Shown: positions 56,627 to 64,000 of the stretch, one piece after another
Numbering within the stretch: the stretch's first letter is position 1
How the letters are laid out: every line of letters begins with the position of its first letter
Source of the DNA: Pseudomonas peradeniyensis
GTDB lineage: Bacteria; Pseudomonadota; Gammaproteobacteria; Pseudomonadales; Pseudomonadaceae
Reading direction: 5' to 3'
Assembly: GCF_014268935.2 (NCBI RefSeq)
Contig: NZ_JABWRJ020000005.1
Location: 124,001-188,000 of the forward strand
DNA length: 64,000 bases
Made by a program: the position numbers and the translations under genes
The notes under the pieces: generated by a model
Seen by the model: only the letters and a program-made list of their open reading frames with translations
What the model was told of the DNA's origin: nothing
Database searches by the model: none

Positions 56627-57970
56627 ATGACGACCGAAGGCCCGAGCAACCAGGCAGCGTTCCTCAAGGGCATCGATGAAATCGAGTGTGTCACCCCCGA
56701 CCTCAACGGCGTGCCCCGCGGCAAGGTGATGACCGCCGAGGGCTTCCTCGAAGGCCGCCGCCTGCAGATGGCCCGCGGCGTCCTGCTGCAGTGCATCATG
56801 GGCGGCTACCCGGCGGCCAAGTACTACGGCAGTGACGACGGCGACCTGGCGTTGGTGGCCGAGCCTTCGCAGATCCACCGCCTGCCCTGGAGCGACGAGC
56901 CTCGGGCACTGGCCATCTGCGACGCGGTGGAGCTCGATGGCACGCCCTCGGGGTTGTCCAGCCGTGGCCAGCTCAAGGCGGTGATCGCCCGCTACGCCGA
57001 GCGTGGGCTGGCGCCGGTGGTGGCGACGGAACTGGAGTTCTTCGTCTTCGCCGCCAACAGCGACCCGAGCCAGCCGTTCCAGCCGCCGCTGGGCAAGGAC
57101 GGACGCCGGGAAATGGGCCACTCGGCCTTCAGTGTCAGCTCCAACAACGGCCTGCGCCCGTTCTTCAACGAGGTGTACCGCTGCATGGCGGCACTGGGCC
57201 TGCCGCGCGACACCTTCATGCACGAGATGGGCGTCAGCCAGTTCGAGATCAACCTGCTGCACGGCGATCCCTTGCTGCTGGCCGACCAGACCTTCCTGTT
57301 CAAGCACCTGCTCAAGGAGGTCGCGCTCAAGCATGGCCTGACCGTTGTGTGCATGGCCAAGCCGCTGGCGCGCACCCCTGGCAGCTCCATGCATATCCAC
57401 CAGAGCCTGGTCGACAGCGCCAGCGGGCGCAACGTGTTCAGCGACGAGCAGGGCAGGGCGACCGACACCTTCCACCATTTCATCGGTGGCCTGCAGGCCT
57501 GCATGGCCGACTTCACCGTGCTGTTCGCGCCGAACGTCAATTCCTACCAGCGCCTGTGCCACCCCTACGCGTCGCCGAACAATGCCTGCTGGTCCGAGGA
57601 CAACCGCGCCGCGGGCCTGCGCATCCCGGCCAGCTCACCTGCGGCGCGGCGGGTGGAGAACCGCCTGCCGGGTGCCGACGCCAACCCCTACCTGGCCATC
57701 GCCGCGAGCCTTGCCGCCGGCCTGCATGGCATCGAGCGGCAGCTTGCGCCGACGCCGGCGATCCAGGGCGAGTTCGAGGTGCCCGAGCACCTGAGCCTGC
57801 CTTGCACCCTGCACGCCGCGCTGGAGCGCCTCAAGCGCAGCAACCTGGCGCGGGAACTGTTCGGCAGTGAGTTCATCGAAGGCTACATCGCTACCAAGAC
57901 CCTGGAGCTGAGCGATTTCTTCGATGAGATCACGCCCTGGGAGCGCCGCGTGTTGGCTGCGCAAGCCTGA
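56627..57970 (+). CDS. Glutamine synthetase-like enzyme, glutamylpolyamine synthetase type
   Basis: This 447-residue member of the glutamine synthetase family contains VVATELEFFVFAA, GVSQFEINLLHGDPLLLADQ, GSSMHIHQSLVD and FAPNVNSYQRLCHPYASPNN, with the metal-binding Glu and His residues. Length and motifs fit the PuuA/SpuI group, which joins glutamate to putrescine or other amines. It also resembles enzymes for other amines. The ATG at 56627 fits the ribosome site. An MFS carrier follows at 58100, possibly as a functional pair. Confidence 0.8.
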   Translation: MTTEGPSNQAAFLKGIDEIECVTPDLNGVPRGKVMTAEGFLEGRRLQMARGVLLQCIMGGYPAAKYYGSDDGDLALVAEPSQIHRLPWSDEPRALAICDAVELDGTPSGLSSRGQLKAVIARYAERGLAPVVATELEFFVFAANSDPSQPFQPPLGKDGRREMGHSAFSVSSNNGLRPFFNEVYRCMAALGLPRDTFMHEMGVSQFEINLLHGDPLLLADQTFLFKHLLKEVALKHGLTVVCMAKPLARTPGSSMHIHQSLVDSASGRNVFSDEQGRATDTFHHFIGGLQACMADFTVLFAPNVNSYQRLCHPYASPNNACWSEDNRAAGLRIPASSPAARRVENRLPGADANPYLAIAASLAAGLHGIERQLAPTPAIQGEFEVPEHLSLPCTLHAALERLKRSNLARELFGSEFIEGYIATKTLELSDFFDEITPWERRVLAAQA

Positions 57971-58099
57971 GCGCGACACGACCGCTACTGGATGCGCCCC
58001 CGGCGACTGATTTCGCCGTCGGGGGCCTGCGCCGCGGTGGATTTGCTTTTATGCTTGGCAGCAACCCGCGCCACCAGATCAAGGAGCTTGACGGGACGT

Positions 58100-59422
58100 A
58101 TGCGAAATATCTGGAAGCCGTTTCAGTCGTTGTACTTCGCCGCCCTGATGATGCTGATCGGTTCAGGCCTGCTCAGTACCTACCTGGCCCTGCGCCTGGC
58201 CGCCGACCATGTCGACAGCCTGTGGATCGGTGCGCTGATGGCGGCCAACTACTTCGGCCTGGCGGTGGGCGGCAAGGTCGGGCACCGGCTGATCGGCCGG
58301 GTCGGGCATATTCGCGCCTATGCCACCTGCGCCGGCATCGTCGGCGCGGCGGTGCTCGGGCACGGGCTGACCAGCTGGCTGCCGGTGTGGATCGGGCTGC
58401 GCATGATCGTCGGCCTGGGGATGATGTGCCAGTACATGGTCATCGAGAGCTGGCTCAACGAGCAGGCCGATGCCAAGCATCGTGGCGCGGTGTTCAGCGG
58501 CTACATGATCGCCTCGTATCTTGGGCTGGTGCTTGGCCAGTTGATCCTGGTGGTGCATCCGCAGCTGGGGCCTGAGTTGCTGATGCTGGTGGCGATGTGC
58601 TTTGCCCTGTGCCTGGTGCCGGTGGCCATGACCCGGCGCATCCACCCCGCGCCGTTGCGGCCGGCGCCGATGGAGCCGAAGTTCTTCATCAAGCGCGTGC
58701 CGCAGTCGCTGTCCACGGTGCTTGGCTCGGGCCTGATCGTCGGTTCGTTCTATGGCCTGGCGCCGCTGTATGCGTCCAGCCAGGGGCTGTCCACCGAGCA
58801 GATCGGTCTGTTCATGGGCAGTTGTATTTTTGCCGGCCTGCTGGTGCAGTGGCCGCTGGGCTGGTTGTCCGACCGCTATGATCGCGCCGTGCTGATCCGC
58901 AGCGTGGCGATCGGTCTGGCACTGGCCTCGGCACCGCTGGCGATCCTGCCAGGCGTGCCGTTGGCGCTGTTGTTCGGTATCGGTTTCGTCATATCGCTGC
59001 TGCAGTTCTGCCTGTATCCGCTGGCAGTGGCGTTTTCCAACGACCATGTGGAAAGCGAGCGGCGGGTCTCGTTGACGGCCATGCTGCTGGTCACCTATGG
59101 CGTGGGCGCCTGTATCGGGCCGCTGGCGGCGGGGGTGCTGATGAAGCTGCTAGGCGCACAAATGCTGTACGCCTTCTTCGTGTTCTTCGCCCTGGTGCTG
59201 GTCTGGCGCATTCGGCCCAAGGCGGTCACCGGGTTGCACCAGGTCCAGGATGCGCCGCTGGGGCACGTGGCCATGCCGGCGGCGGGCTCGCCCTTGTCGG
59301 CGGCCCTTGATCCACGGGTGGACGAGCAGACCGTGCAGGAGGTGATGCAGGCACCGGTGGCGGCGGAGGATACCGAAGAGGAGGCCGGCGCGGAGCGCGA
59401 AGGCGAGGTGAGCAAATCCTAG
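58100..59422 (+). CDS. MFS transporter, YcaD-like
   Basis: The 440-residue protein has about twelve helices: MRNIWKPFQSLYFAALMMLI at the start, then VGGKVGHRLIGRVGHIRAYA and MVIESWLNEQADAKHRGAVF. The VIESWLNE motif marks the YcaD/YfkF-type group. The C-terminal 60 residues are hydrophilic and acidic (EDTEEEAGAEREGEVSK). The ATG at 58100 is preferred to one far upstream because of AAGGAG and family fit. Substrate unknown. Confidence 0.8.
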   Translation: MRNIWKPFQSLYFAALMMLIGSGLLSTYLALRLAADHVDSLWIGALMAANYFGLAVGGKVGHRLIGRVGHIRAYATCAGIVGAAVLGHGLTSWLPVWIGLRMIVGLGMMCQYMVIESWLNEQADAKHRGAVFSGYMIASYLGLVLGQLILVVHPQLGPELLMLVAMCFALCLVPVAMTRRIHPAPLRPAPMEPKFFIKRVPQSLSTVLGSGLIVGSFYGLAPLYASSQGLSTEQIGLFMGSCIFAGLLVQWPLGWLSDRYDRAVLIRSVAIGLALASAPLAILPGVPLALLFGIGFVISLLQFCLYPLAVAFSNDHVESERRVSLTAMLLVTYGVGACIGPLAAGVLMKLLGAQMLYAFFVFFALVLVWRIRPKAVTGLHQVQDAPLGHVAMPAAGSPLSAALDPRVDEQTVQEVMQAPVAAEDTEEEAGAEREGEVSKS

Positions 59423-59445
59423 CCTGTTGGTGTTGGGCCTGAATG

Positions 59446-59474
59446 AAAAACGCCACCCATGGGGTGGCGTTTTC
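59446..59474. terminator. Bidirectional terminator
   Basis: AAAACGCCACCC and GGGTGGCGTTTT form a perfect stem with A and T runs at the ends, between the convergent MFS and YcgR-like genes. Confidence 0.9.
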
Positions 59475-59489
59475 ATGTCCTGGCGACGC

Positions 59490-60233
59490 TCAATAGTCGT
59501 CTTTGTCGAACCGACGCGCTTCGCGCTGCAGCTGATAGACGAAACTCTCGATCTTGCGCTGTGCCTGACCGTTGAGGTTATGGAAGCGCACCCCGGCGAA
59601 GGTGGTGTTGATGCGTTCCTCGAAGTGCAGGTGGCGCAGTTCGACCAGGGTGTCGGTCAGCCCCAGTGGGGTGCTGGCCTTGAAGCGTTCATAGACCTGG
59701 CCCAGTTGCAGGCGGTCCTCGACGTTGCCGTCGAAACGCAGCTTGCAGCCGGTGGCGGAGATGTCCAGCAGCTTGCCACGCAGGGCGCCATTGCCCTTGA
59801 GGTGGGCGCCATCGAGGACGATGTCGACCAGTTGCGACAGCTTCAGCGCGGCGCGGAAGGCGTTGCGGCGCTGGTGGTAAGTCACTTCCTCGGGCAGCGG
59901 GCCACGGTAGCAGCGGTTGCCGTCGATCTCGCCGATGGTCAGTGCGGTGTTGGATTCCCAGGCGATGCGCACACCGTCATGGAAGCCTTCGACACGGAAC
60001 GGTTCGCCGTTCTCGATGTACTTCTCGCCGTCGCGGGGGATCATTTCATCCAGCGCCAGGACGCCGCTGTCCCGGTCGACATGCACCACGTAGCTCTGAA
60101 ACCGCTGGCTGCGCTCATGGAAGCTGATGATCAGCGGGTCGTGGCTCTCCAGCAGCTGGCGCAAGTTCGCCGTGATCTCCAAAGGGGTGGTCAGCACCTT
60201 TGGTGGCTGGGGAGCATCGGATTCATTGAACAC
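59490..60233 (-). CDS. YcgR-like flagellar brake protein (PilZ domain)
   Basis: The 247-residue protein has an N-terminal YcgR domain (about residues 15-115) and a PilZ domain with RRNAFRAALKL and LDISATGCKLRF, the RxxxR and (D/N)xSxxG c-di-GMP-binding motifs. Such proteins bind c-di-GMP and slow the flagellar motor. Its position next to flgN and flgM supports a flagellar role. It ends the reverse-strand flgMN unit, 81 bases from flgN. Confidence 0.9.
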   Translation of the reverse strand: MFNESDAPQPPKVLTTPLEITANLRQLLESHDPLIISFHERSQRFQSYVVHVDRDSGVLALDEMIPRDGEKYIENGEPFRVEGFHDGVRIAWESNTALTIGEIDGNRCYRGPLPEEVTYHQRRNAFRAALKLSQLVDIVLDGAHLKGNGALRGKLLDISATGCKLRFDGNVEDRLQLGQVYERFKASTPLGLTDTLVELRHLHFEERINTTFAGVRFHNLNGQAQRKIESFVYQLQREARRFDKDDY

Positions 60234-60314
60234 GGGTAATCAATCTCCAGGCAAATACGGCACACGCAAGTAACGGCATTATGCCAGTATGTTCCGTGCC
60301 TTGATCAGGGTCAA

Positions 60315-60782
60315 TCAGACTTGGCCGATGGCCCTGGGCTTGTCCATTGGCGAGGTGGCGCCGCGGCTGTCATAGAGCGACGGAGAGTCGCCGCCCATGA
60401 GGATTCTGATCTGGTTGGCCGTGGCGTACTGCTGCATCTGGATGATCCGGCCATTGTTCTCGTTGACCTTCTGGCAGGCATCCATCAGCTGGGTGAGCTC
60501 ATTGAGCTGCTGCATGATGAGTTCGCCGTTGGGCGACTGGTCGGCCACCGCCTGCACGCCCGCGCGGTCGGCGCTGAGGCCGAGATCGATGAGCAACTGG
60601 TTGCGCCGTTGTCCCTGCTGCTCGAGCAGCACGACCAGCGACTGCTTGCGCGCAAGGATATGCTCCAGCGCCATGATTTCCCGGCCATGCAGGGAAACTG
60701 CCTCCTTTTGCAGAAGGTCGAGCAGTTCCTGGGTCGGCGCGATGTCGTCTTCGATCAGTTGCAGCAGGGTGATGTCGTGCAT
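60315..60782 (-). CDS. flgN: Flagellar export chaperone FlgN
   Basis: The 155-residue, almost wholly helical protein MHDITLLQLIEDDIAPTQEL contains the FlgN pattern LLQKEAVSLHGREIMALEHI and, near the end, NNGRIIQMQQYATANQIRIL. FlgN escorts the hook-filament junction proteins FlgK and FlgL to the export apparatus. It lies 47 bases after flgM, the usual order. Confidence 0.88.
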   Translation of the reverse strand: MHDITLLQLIEDDIAPTQELLDLLQKEAVSLHGREIMALEHILARKQSLVVLLEQQGQRRNQLLIDLGLSADRAGVQAVADQSPNGELIMQQLNELTQLMDACQKVNENNGRIIQMQQYATANQIRILMGGDSPSLYDSRGATSPMDKPRAIGQV

Positions 60783-60829
60783 GGCTAACTCTTGGCGTTT
60801 TGCGTCCTTGAAGTCAGCGCCCCTGGAGG

Positions 60830-61144
60830 TCAGCGCTGGGCTTCGAAATCAAGCAGTTTGCTGGCGACCCGGTCGGCATCGACCTTGTAGCTGCCATCTG
60901 CGATGGCCTGTTTCAACTCGGCCACGCGGGCGCTGTTGACGGTCGGCTGATCGCGCAGCTTGTCGCTGATCTTCTGCAATTGCTGGGCCTCTGGGCTCAG
61001 GTGTACCGCTTCTCCGCTGGCACTGGCGTGCTTGGGTGCTGCGCTGGCCTCGCCGGATTTGTCGGCGTTGCCCGGCGCGGCATTGCCGCGAACGCCGCCC
61101 GTGACGGACGGAGAATTGTTGAGACGACTGAAGTCGATGACCAT
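60830..61144 (-). CDS. flgM: Anti-sigma-28 factor FlgM
   Basis: The 104-residue protein MVIDFSRLNNSPSVTGGVRG is low-complexity at the start. Its C-terminal half binds FliA (VHLSPEAQQLQKISDKL, VNSARVAELKQAIADGSYKV then DADRVASKLLDFE). FlgM holds sigma-28 inactive until it is exported through the finished hook. The gene has a sigma-28 type promoter upstream. Confidence 0.92.
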   Translation of the reverse strand: MVIDFSRLNNSPSVTGGVRGNAAPGNADKSGEASAAPKHASASGEAVHLSPEAQQLQKISDKLRDQPTVNSARVAELKQAIADGSYKVDADRVASKLLDFEAQR

Positions 61145-61179
61145 GTTCAGAACCCCTGGGAATTAGGACGCATGCCTTG

Positions 61180-61206
61180 CTTTCGGCCTACCCGAGCAAA
61201 ACTTTA
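61180..61206 (-). promoter_or_regulatory. Sigma-28 (FliA) promoter of flgM
   Basis: On the reverse strand TAAAGTTT, 11 bases, GCCGAAAG matches the consensus TAAAGTTT-N11-GCCGATAA at 14 of 16 positions, with a leader of about 30 bases to the flgM start. Confidence 0.75.
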
Positions 61207-61321
61207 GGCGTGAATGCATCACCGCCTCTCGGCACACGTGCGCAACCCGATCTGTGACACAGTTTAGGGGGCGCGGTTCCACATCGCCAGCGTTGCGTCA
61301 CTATCCCGACGCAGTGCAGCC

Positions 61322-62071
61322 CTACATGGCCACCTCGACCTGCCCCGGGCCCGTGACGCGGGCCTTGACCACGCGTTTTGAATTCAGGTTGCGTACCCGG
61401 ATCTGCGTCTGCAGGCCACCTTTGTCCAGGGCCTCGCCGGGCATGCGTACGCTCAGGCTGCCGCTGCGGGCGATGATCACCACGTGATCACCCTTGCGCA
61501 CCACATCGGCCTGCTCCAGGTGCTGTTGCGTCAGCACCTGGTCGAGCACCGTGGGTCGCAACAGCTTCAAGCCCACGGCCTGGTCTAGCTGGGTCAGGTA
61601 GCCGACGCCGAGGGTGCCCACATCGCGTTCGCGCAGGGCCACATCGCCTTCACCCACCACGCTTTCACGTTTCAGGGGGCGAGTCATGACCACCACGTCG
61701 CGCATCAGGCGCACCTGGGCGGGGACGAATACCGTCCAGGGCGCGGTGCCGTCGCAGCGGACCCGTACCGTGACCCGTCCCAGGGGCGTCGAACCTTCCA
61801 GCGAGGCGTCCAGCTGCTGGCTGCACTGGGGCATGCGCAAGCGCGGGTCCAGGGTGTTGACCTGGATTTCGTAGCGGCCCGGGGTTTGAGTCGTCGCCAG
61901 ATAATCCTCTACGGTGAACTCAAGAAACCCCTGAGTGACACCGATAAGCTGTTCAGGCAAGGTAAAAGAGTCCGCCAGCGTACGAATGCCGGGTGCCAGC
62001 AGGCACAGGGCGGCCAGTGAGCCGGTCAACAGGCGCGTCAGTCGTCGGAAATTTGTCGTTTTCGTGTACAT
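61322..62071 (-). CDS. flgA: Flagellar P-ring assembly chaperone FlgA
   Basis: The 249-residue protein has a signal peptide (RLTRLLTGSLAALCLLAPG) and a periplasmic body ending in an SAF-like domain (VVRKGDHVVIIARSGSLSVR then MPGEALDKG). FlgA helps FlgI form the P ring. The start at 62071 (MYTKTTNFRRL) was chosen; an ATG 39 bases upstream (MYRIGTGFAF) is possible, and neither has a strong ribosome site. It is divergent from cheV with a short gap. Confidence 0.88.
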   Translation of the reverse strand: MYTKTTNFRRLTRLLTGSLAALCLLAPGIRTLADSFTLPEQLIGVTQGFLEFTVEDYLATTQTPGRYEIQVNTLDPRLRMPQCSQQLDASLEGSTPLGRVTVRVRCDGTAPWTVFVPAQVRLMRDVVVMTRPLKRESVVGEGDVALRERDVGTLGVGYLTQLDQAVGLKLLRPTVLDQVLTQQHLEQADVVRKGDHVVIIARSGSLSVRMPGEALDKGGLQTQIRVRNLNSKRVVKARVTGPGQVEVAM

Positions 62072-62134
62072 GGCGTTCAAAAAAGCAAAGCCCGTGCCGA
62101 TTCGGTACATAGGCAATCGTTGAAGGAGTCTGGC

Positions 62135-63064
62135 ATGGCTGGAGTGATGGATTCGGTCAACCAGCGCACGCAACTGGTGGGGCAGAATCGCCTGGAGCTG
62201 CTGTTGTTTCGCCTCAATGGCGATCAGCTCTACGGCATCAATGTGTTCAAGGTGCGGGAGGTGCTGCAGTGCCCGGACCTGACGCTGCTGCCCAGGTCCC
62301 ATCCGGTGGTGCGCGGCGTGGCCAACATTCGGGGGGCGACCATCCCGATCCTGGACCTGTCGATGGCCACCGGCCTTCCGCAGTTGAAGGAAGAAACGCG
62401 CAACAGTTTCGTGATCATCACCGAGTACAACACCAAGACCCAGGGCTTCCTGGTGCATTCGGTCGAGCGCATCGTCAACATGAACTGGGAAGAGATCCAT
62501 CCGCCACCCAAGGGTACCGGACGCGATCACTACCTGACAGCCGTGACCCGGGTCGACAACCGCATGGTCGAGATCATCGATGTGGAGAAGGTGCTGGCCG
62601 AGGTGGCGCCGTCGTCCGAGTCGGTGTCCGATGGCGTGATCGATGCCGAAGTGCAGGACAAGGCAGTGATGCTGCGGGTGCTGACGGTCGATGACTCGTC
62701 GGTGGCACGCAAGCAGGTGAGCCGTTGCCTGCAGACCGTGGGGGTCGAGGTGGTGGCGCTCAACGACGGTCGCCAGGCCCTGGATTACCTGCGCAAGCTG
62801 GTGGACGAGGGCAAGCGTCCGGAGGAAGAGTTCCTCATGATGATCTCGGATATTGAAATGCCGGAAATGGACGGCTATACCCTCACGGCGGAGATCCGCA
62901 GCGATCCGCGCATGCAAAAGCTGCACATCTGCCTGCATACTTCGCTGTCCGGGGTATTCAACCAGGCGATGGTCAAGAAAGTCGGTGCCGATGACTTCCT
63001 GGCCAAGTTCAGGCCGGATGACCTCGCCCAGCGCGTGGTCGATCGGATCAAGGCAAGTCATTGA
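62135..63064 (+). CDS. cheV: Chemotaxis coupling protein CheV
   Basis: The 309-residue protein MAGVMDSVNQRTQLVGQNRL has a CheW-like domain (LLFRLNGDQLYGINVFKVRE, then LPRSHPVVRGVANIRGATIP) and a receiver domain with Asp in MMISDIEMPEMDG and Lys in FLAKFRPDD. It couples receptors to CheA and adapts by phosphorylation. A strong ribosome site GAAGGAG fixes the start. cheR follows. Confidence 0.92.
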   Translation: MAGVMDSVNQRTQLVGQNRLELLLFRLNGDQLYGINVFKVREVLQCPDLTLLPRSHPVVRGVANIRGATIPILDLSMATGLPQLKEETRNSFVIITEYNTKTQGFLVHSVERIVNMNWEEIHPPPKGTGRDHYLTAVTRVDNRMVEIIDVEKVLAEVAPSSESVSDGVIDAEVQDKAVMLRVLTVDDSSVARKQVSRCLQTVGVEVVALNDGRQALDYLRKLVDEGKRPEEEFLMMISDIEMPEMDGYTLTAEIRSDPRMQKLHICLHTSLSGVFNQAMVKKVGADDFLAKFRPDDLAQRVVDRIKASH

Positions 63065-63115
63065 AACGGCCGGGGCCCGTCCCCGGCGCTAGCGATTTAA
63101 GAAGAGGCGGCAGCA

Positions 63116-63943
63116 TTGTCTACGGGTAATTTGGATTTCGAACAGTTCCGGGTCTTCCTGGAGAAAGCCTGTGGCATCCTGCTGGGCGAGAATAAGCAGT
63201 ACCTGGTCTCCAGCCGTCTCAACAAGCTGATGGAGCAACAGGGCATCAAGTCGCTGGGCGAACTGGTACAGCGCATCCAGACCCAGCCACGCAGTGGTCT
63301 GCGCGAGCAGGTGGTCGATGCCATGACCACCAACGAGACGCTGTGGTTTCGCGACACCTACCCGTTCGAGGTGCTCAAGAGCAAGGTGATCCCGGAGTTC
63401 ATCAAGAACAACCCGGGCCAGCGCCTGCGCATCTGGTCGGCGGCCTGTTCGTCCGGTCAGGAGCCGTACTCGATCTCGATGTCGATCGACGAGTTCGAGC
63501 GCACCAACCTCGGCCAGCTGAAGATGGGGGCGCAGATCGTCGCCACCGACCTGTCGGGCGCCATGCTCAACAACTGCAAGACCGGCGAGTACGATAGCCT
63601 GGCCATTGCCCGCGGCTTGTCGCAGGAGCGCCTGCAGCGCTACTTCGACCCAAAGGGCCCGGGGCGCTGGGCGATCAAGTCGCCGATCCGCAGCCGCGTC
63701 GAGTTCCGTTCGTACAACCTGCTCGACAGCTATGCGCCGCTGGGCAAGTTCGACATCGTGTTCTGCCGCAACGTGCTGATCTACTTCTCGGCCCAGGTCA
63801 AGAAGGACATCCTCATGCGCATTCACGGCACCCTCAAGCCCGGTGGCTATCTGTTCCTGGGGGCGTCCGAGGCGCTCAACGGGCTGCCTGACCATTACCA
63901 GATGGTCCAGTGCAGTCCGGGGATCATTTACCAGGCCAAGTAA
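63116..63943 (+). CDS. cheR: Chemoreceptor methyltransferase CheR
   Basis: The 275-residue enzyme starts with TTG (MSTGNLDFEQFRVFLEKACG) after GAAGAGGCGG. It has an N-terminal helical domain, then the SAM-binding domain: NETLWFRDTYPFE, IWSAACSSGQEPYSISM (the conserved G/S-x-G/S-EPYS), ATDLSGAMLN and FDIVFCRNVLIYF. It methylates receptor glutamates. It is the last gene before a strong terminator. Confidence 0.93.
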   Translation: MSTGNLDFEQFRVFLEKACGILLGENKQYLVSSRLNKLMEQQGIKSLGELVQRIQTQPRSGLREQVVDAMTTNETLWFRDTYPFEVLKSKVIPEFIKNNPGQRLRIWSAACSSGQEPYSISMSIDEFERTNLGQLKMGAQIVATDLSGAMLNNCKTGEYDSLAIARGLSQERLQRYFDPKGPGRWAIKSPIRSRVEFRSYNLLDSYAPLGKFDIVFCRNVLIYFSAQVKKDILMRIHGTLKPGGYLFLGASEALNGLPDHYQMVQCSPGIIYQAK

Positions 63944-63956
63944 GGCCAGGCAAAAC

Positions 63957-63987
63957 AAGGCCGGTGTCTCGCGACACCGGCCTTTTT
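63957..63987 (+). terminator. Intrinsic terminator of cheR
   Basis: AAGGCCGGTGTC and GACACCGGCCTT form a 12-bp stem with a TCGC loop, followed by TTT. Confidence 0.92.
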
Positions 63988-64000
63988 GTTCCTGTTGTCA

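Overview
The window is chromosomal DNA of a Pseudomonas of the P. putida group. The evidence is the high G+C content, the gene content (phhCBA/phhR, aot-argR-aru, bkdR-bkdA1A2B-lpdV, amrZ, rsmA/csrA beside a tRNA-Ser/tRNA-Arg cluster, flgMN-flgA-cheVR) and REP hairpins scattered between genes. Nearly all of it looks like core genome. I saw no prophage, plasmid, CRISPR array, restriction system, secretion locus or biosynthetic cluster, and I found no convincing large undescribed system. The points of interest are regulatory sites, RNA hairpins, small or uncharacterised proteins and one MITE-like element.

Layout: 1-5.3 kb holds the start of trkH, a nitroreductase, a cpxR-cpxP-cpxS envelope stress module, a small membrane coiled-coil protein, yciI and yciB. 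5.3-9.7 kb is a forward run of rnm, yciO, scpA, scpB and rluB. 10-17.4 kb has an AroP-type permease, a LysR regulator divergent from a large FAD/Fe-S D-2-hydroxyacid dehydrogenase, an MFS carrier and a 42-residue acidic protein. 17.5-22.2 kb is phenylalanine/tyrosine catabolism (phhC, phhB, phhA divergent from phhR) and a DUF2790 gene. 22.6-24.6 kb is acetyl-CoA synthetase.

25-37.2 kb is a complete arginine system: the uptake transporter aotJQMP, its regulator argR, and the arginine succinyltransferase pathway aruCFGDB-(orf)-aruE. ArgR-type half-sites lie before both halves. 37.6-46.1 kb holds alaS, lysC, csrA, tRNA-Ser(GCT), four tRNA-Arg(ACG), mgtE, amrZ, an orphan phnN and tRNA-Arg(CCT). 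46.1-49.6 kb is probably more variable: a benE-type transporter divergent from a MocR regulator, a 166-bp inverted-repeat element and a hypothetical gene.

49.8-59.4 kb holds a PAS-GGDEF protein, the branched-chain keto acid dehydrogenase operon with bkdR, a glutamylpolyamine synthetase-like gene and an MFS carrier. 59.5-64 kb is flagellar and chemotaxis: a YcgR-like brake, flgN, flgM (with a good sigma-28 promoter), flgA, cheV and cheR.

Many of the pathways feed amino acids (Phe, Tyr, Arg, Val/Leu/Ile) and acetate into central metabolism. Five of their leaders carry an AANAANAA motif just before the start codon, which suggests shared Hfq/Crc catabolite repression. All coordinates, motifs and starts were read by eye. 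Family assignments rest on recognised motifs, not on database searches.
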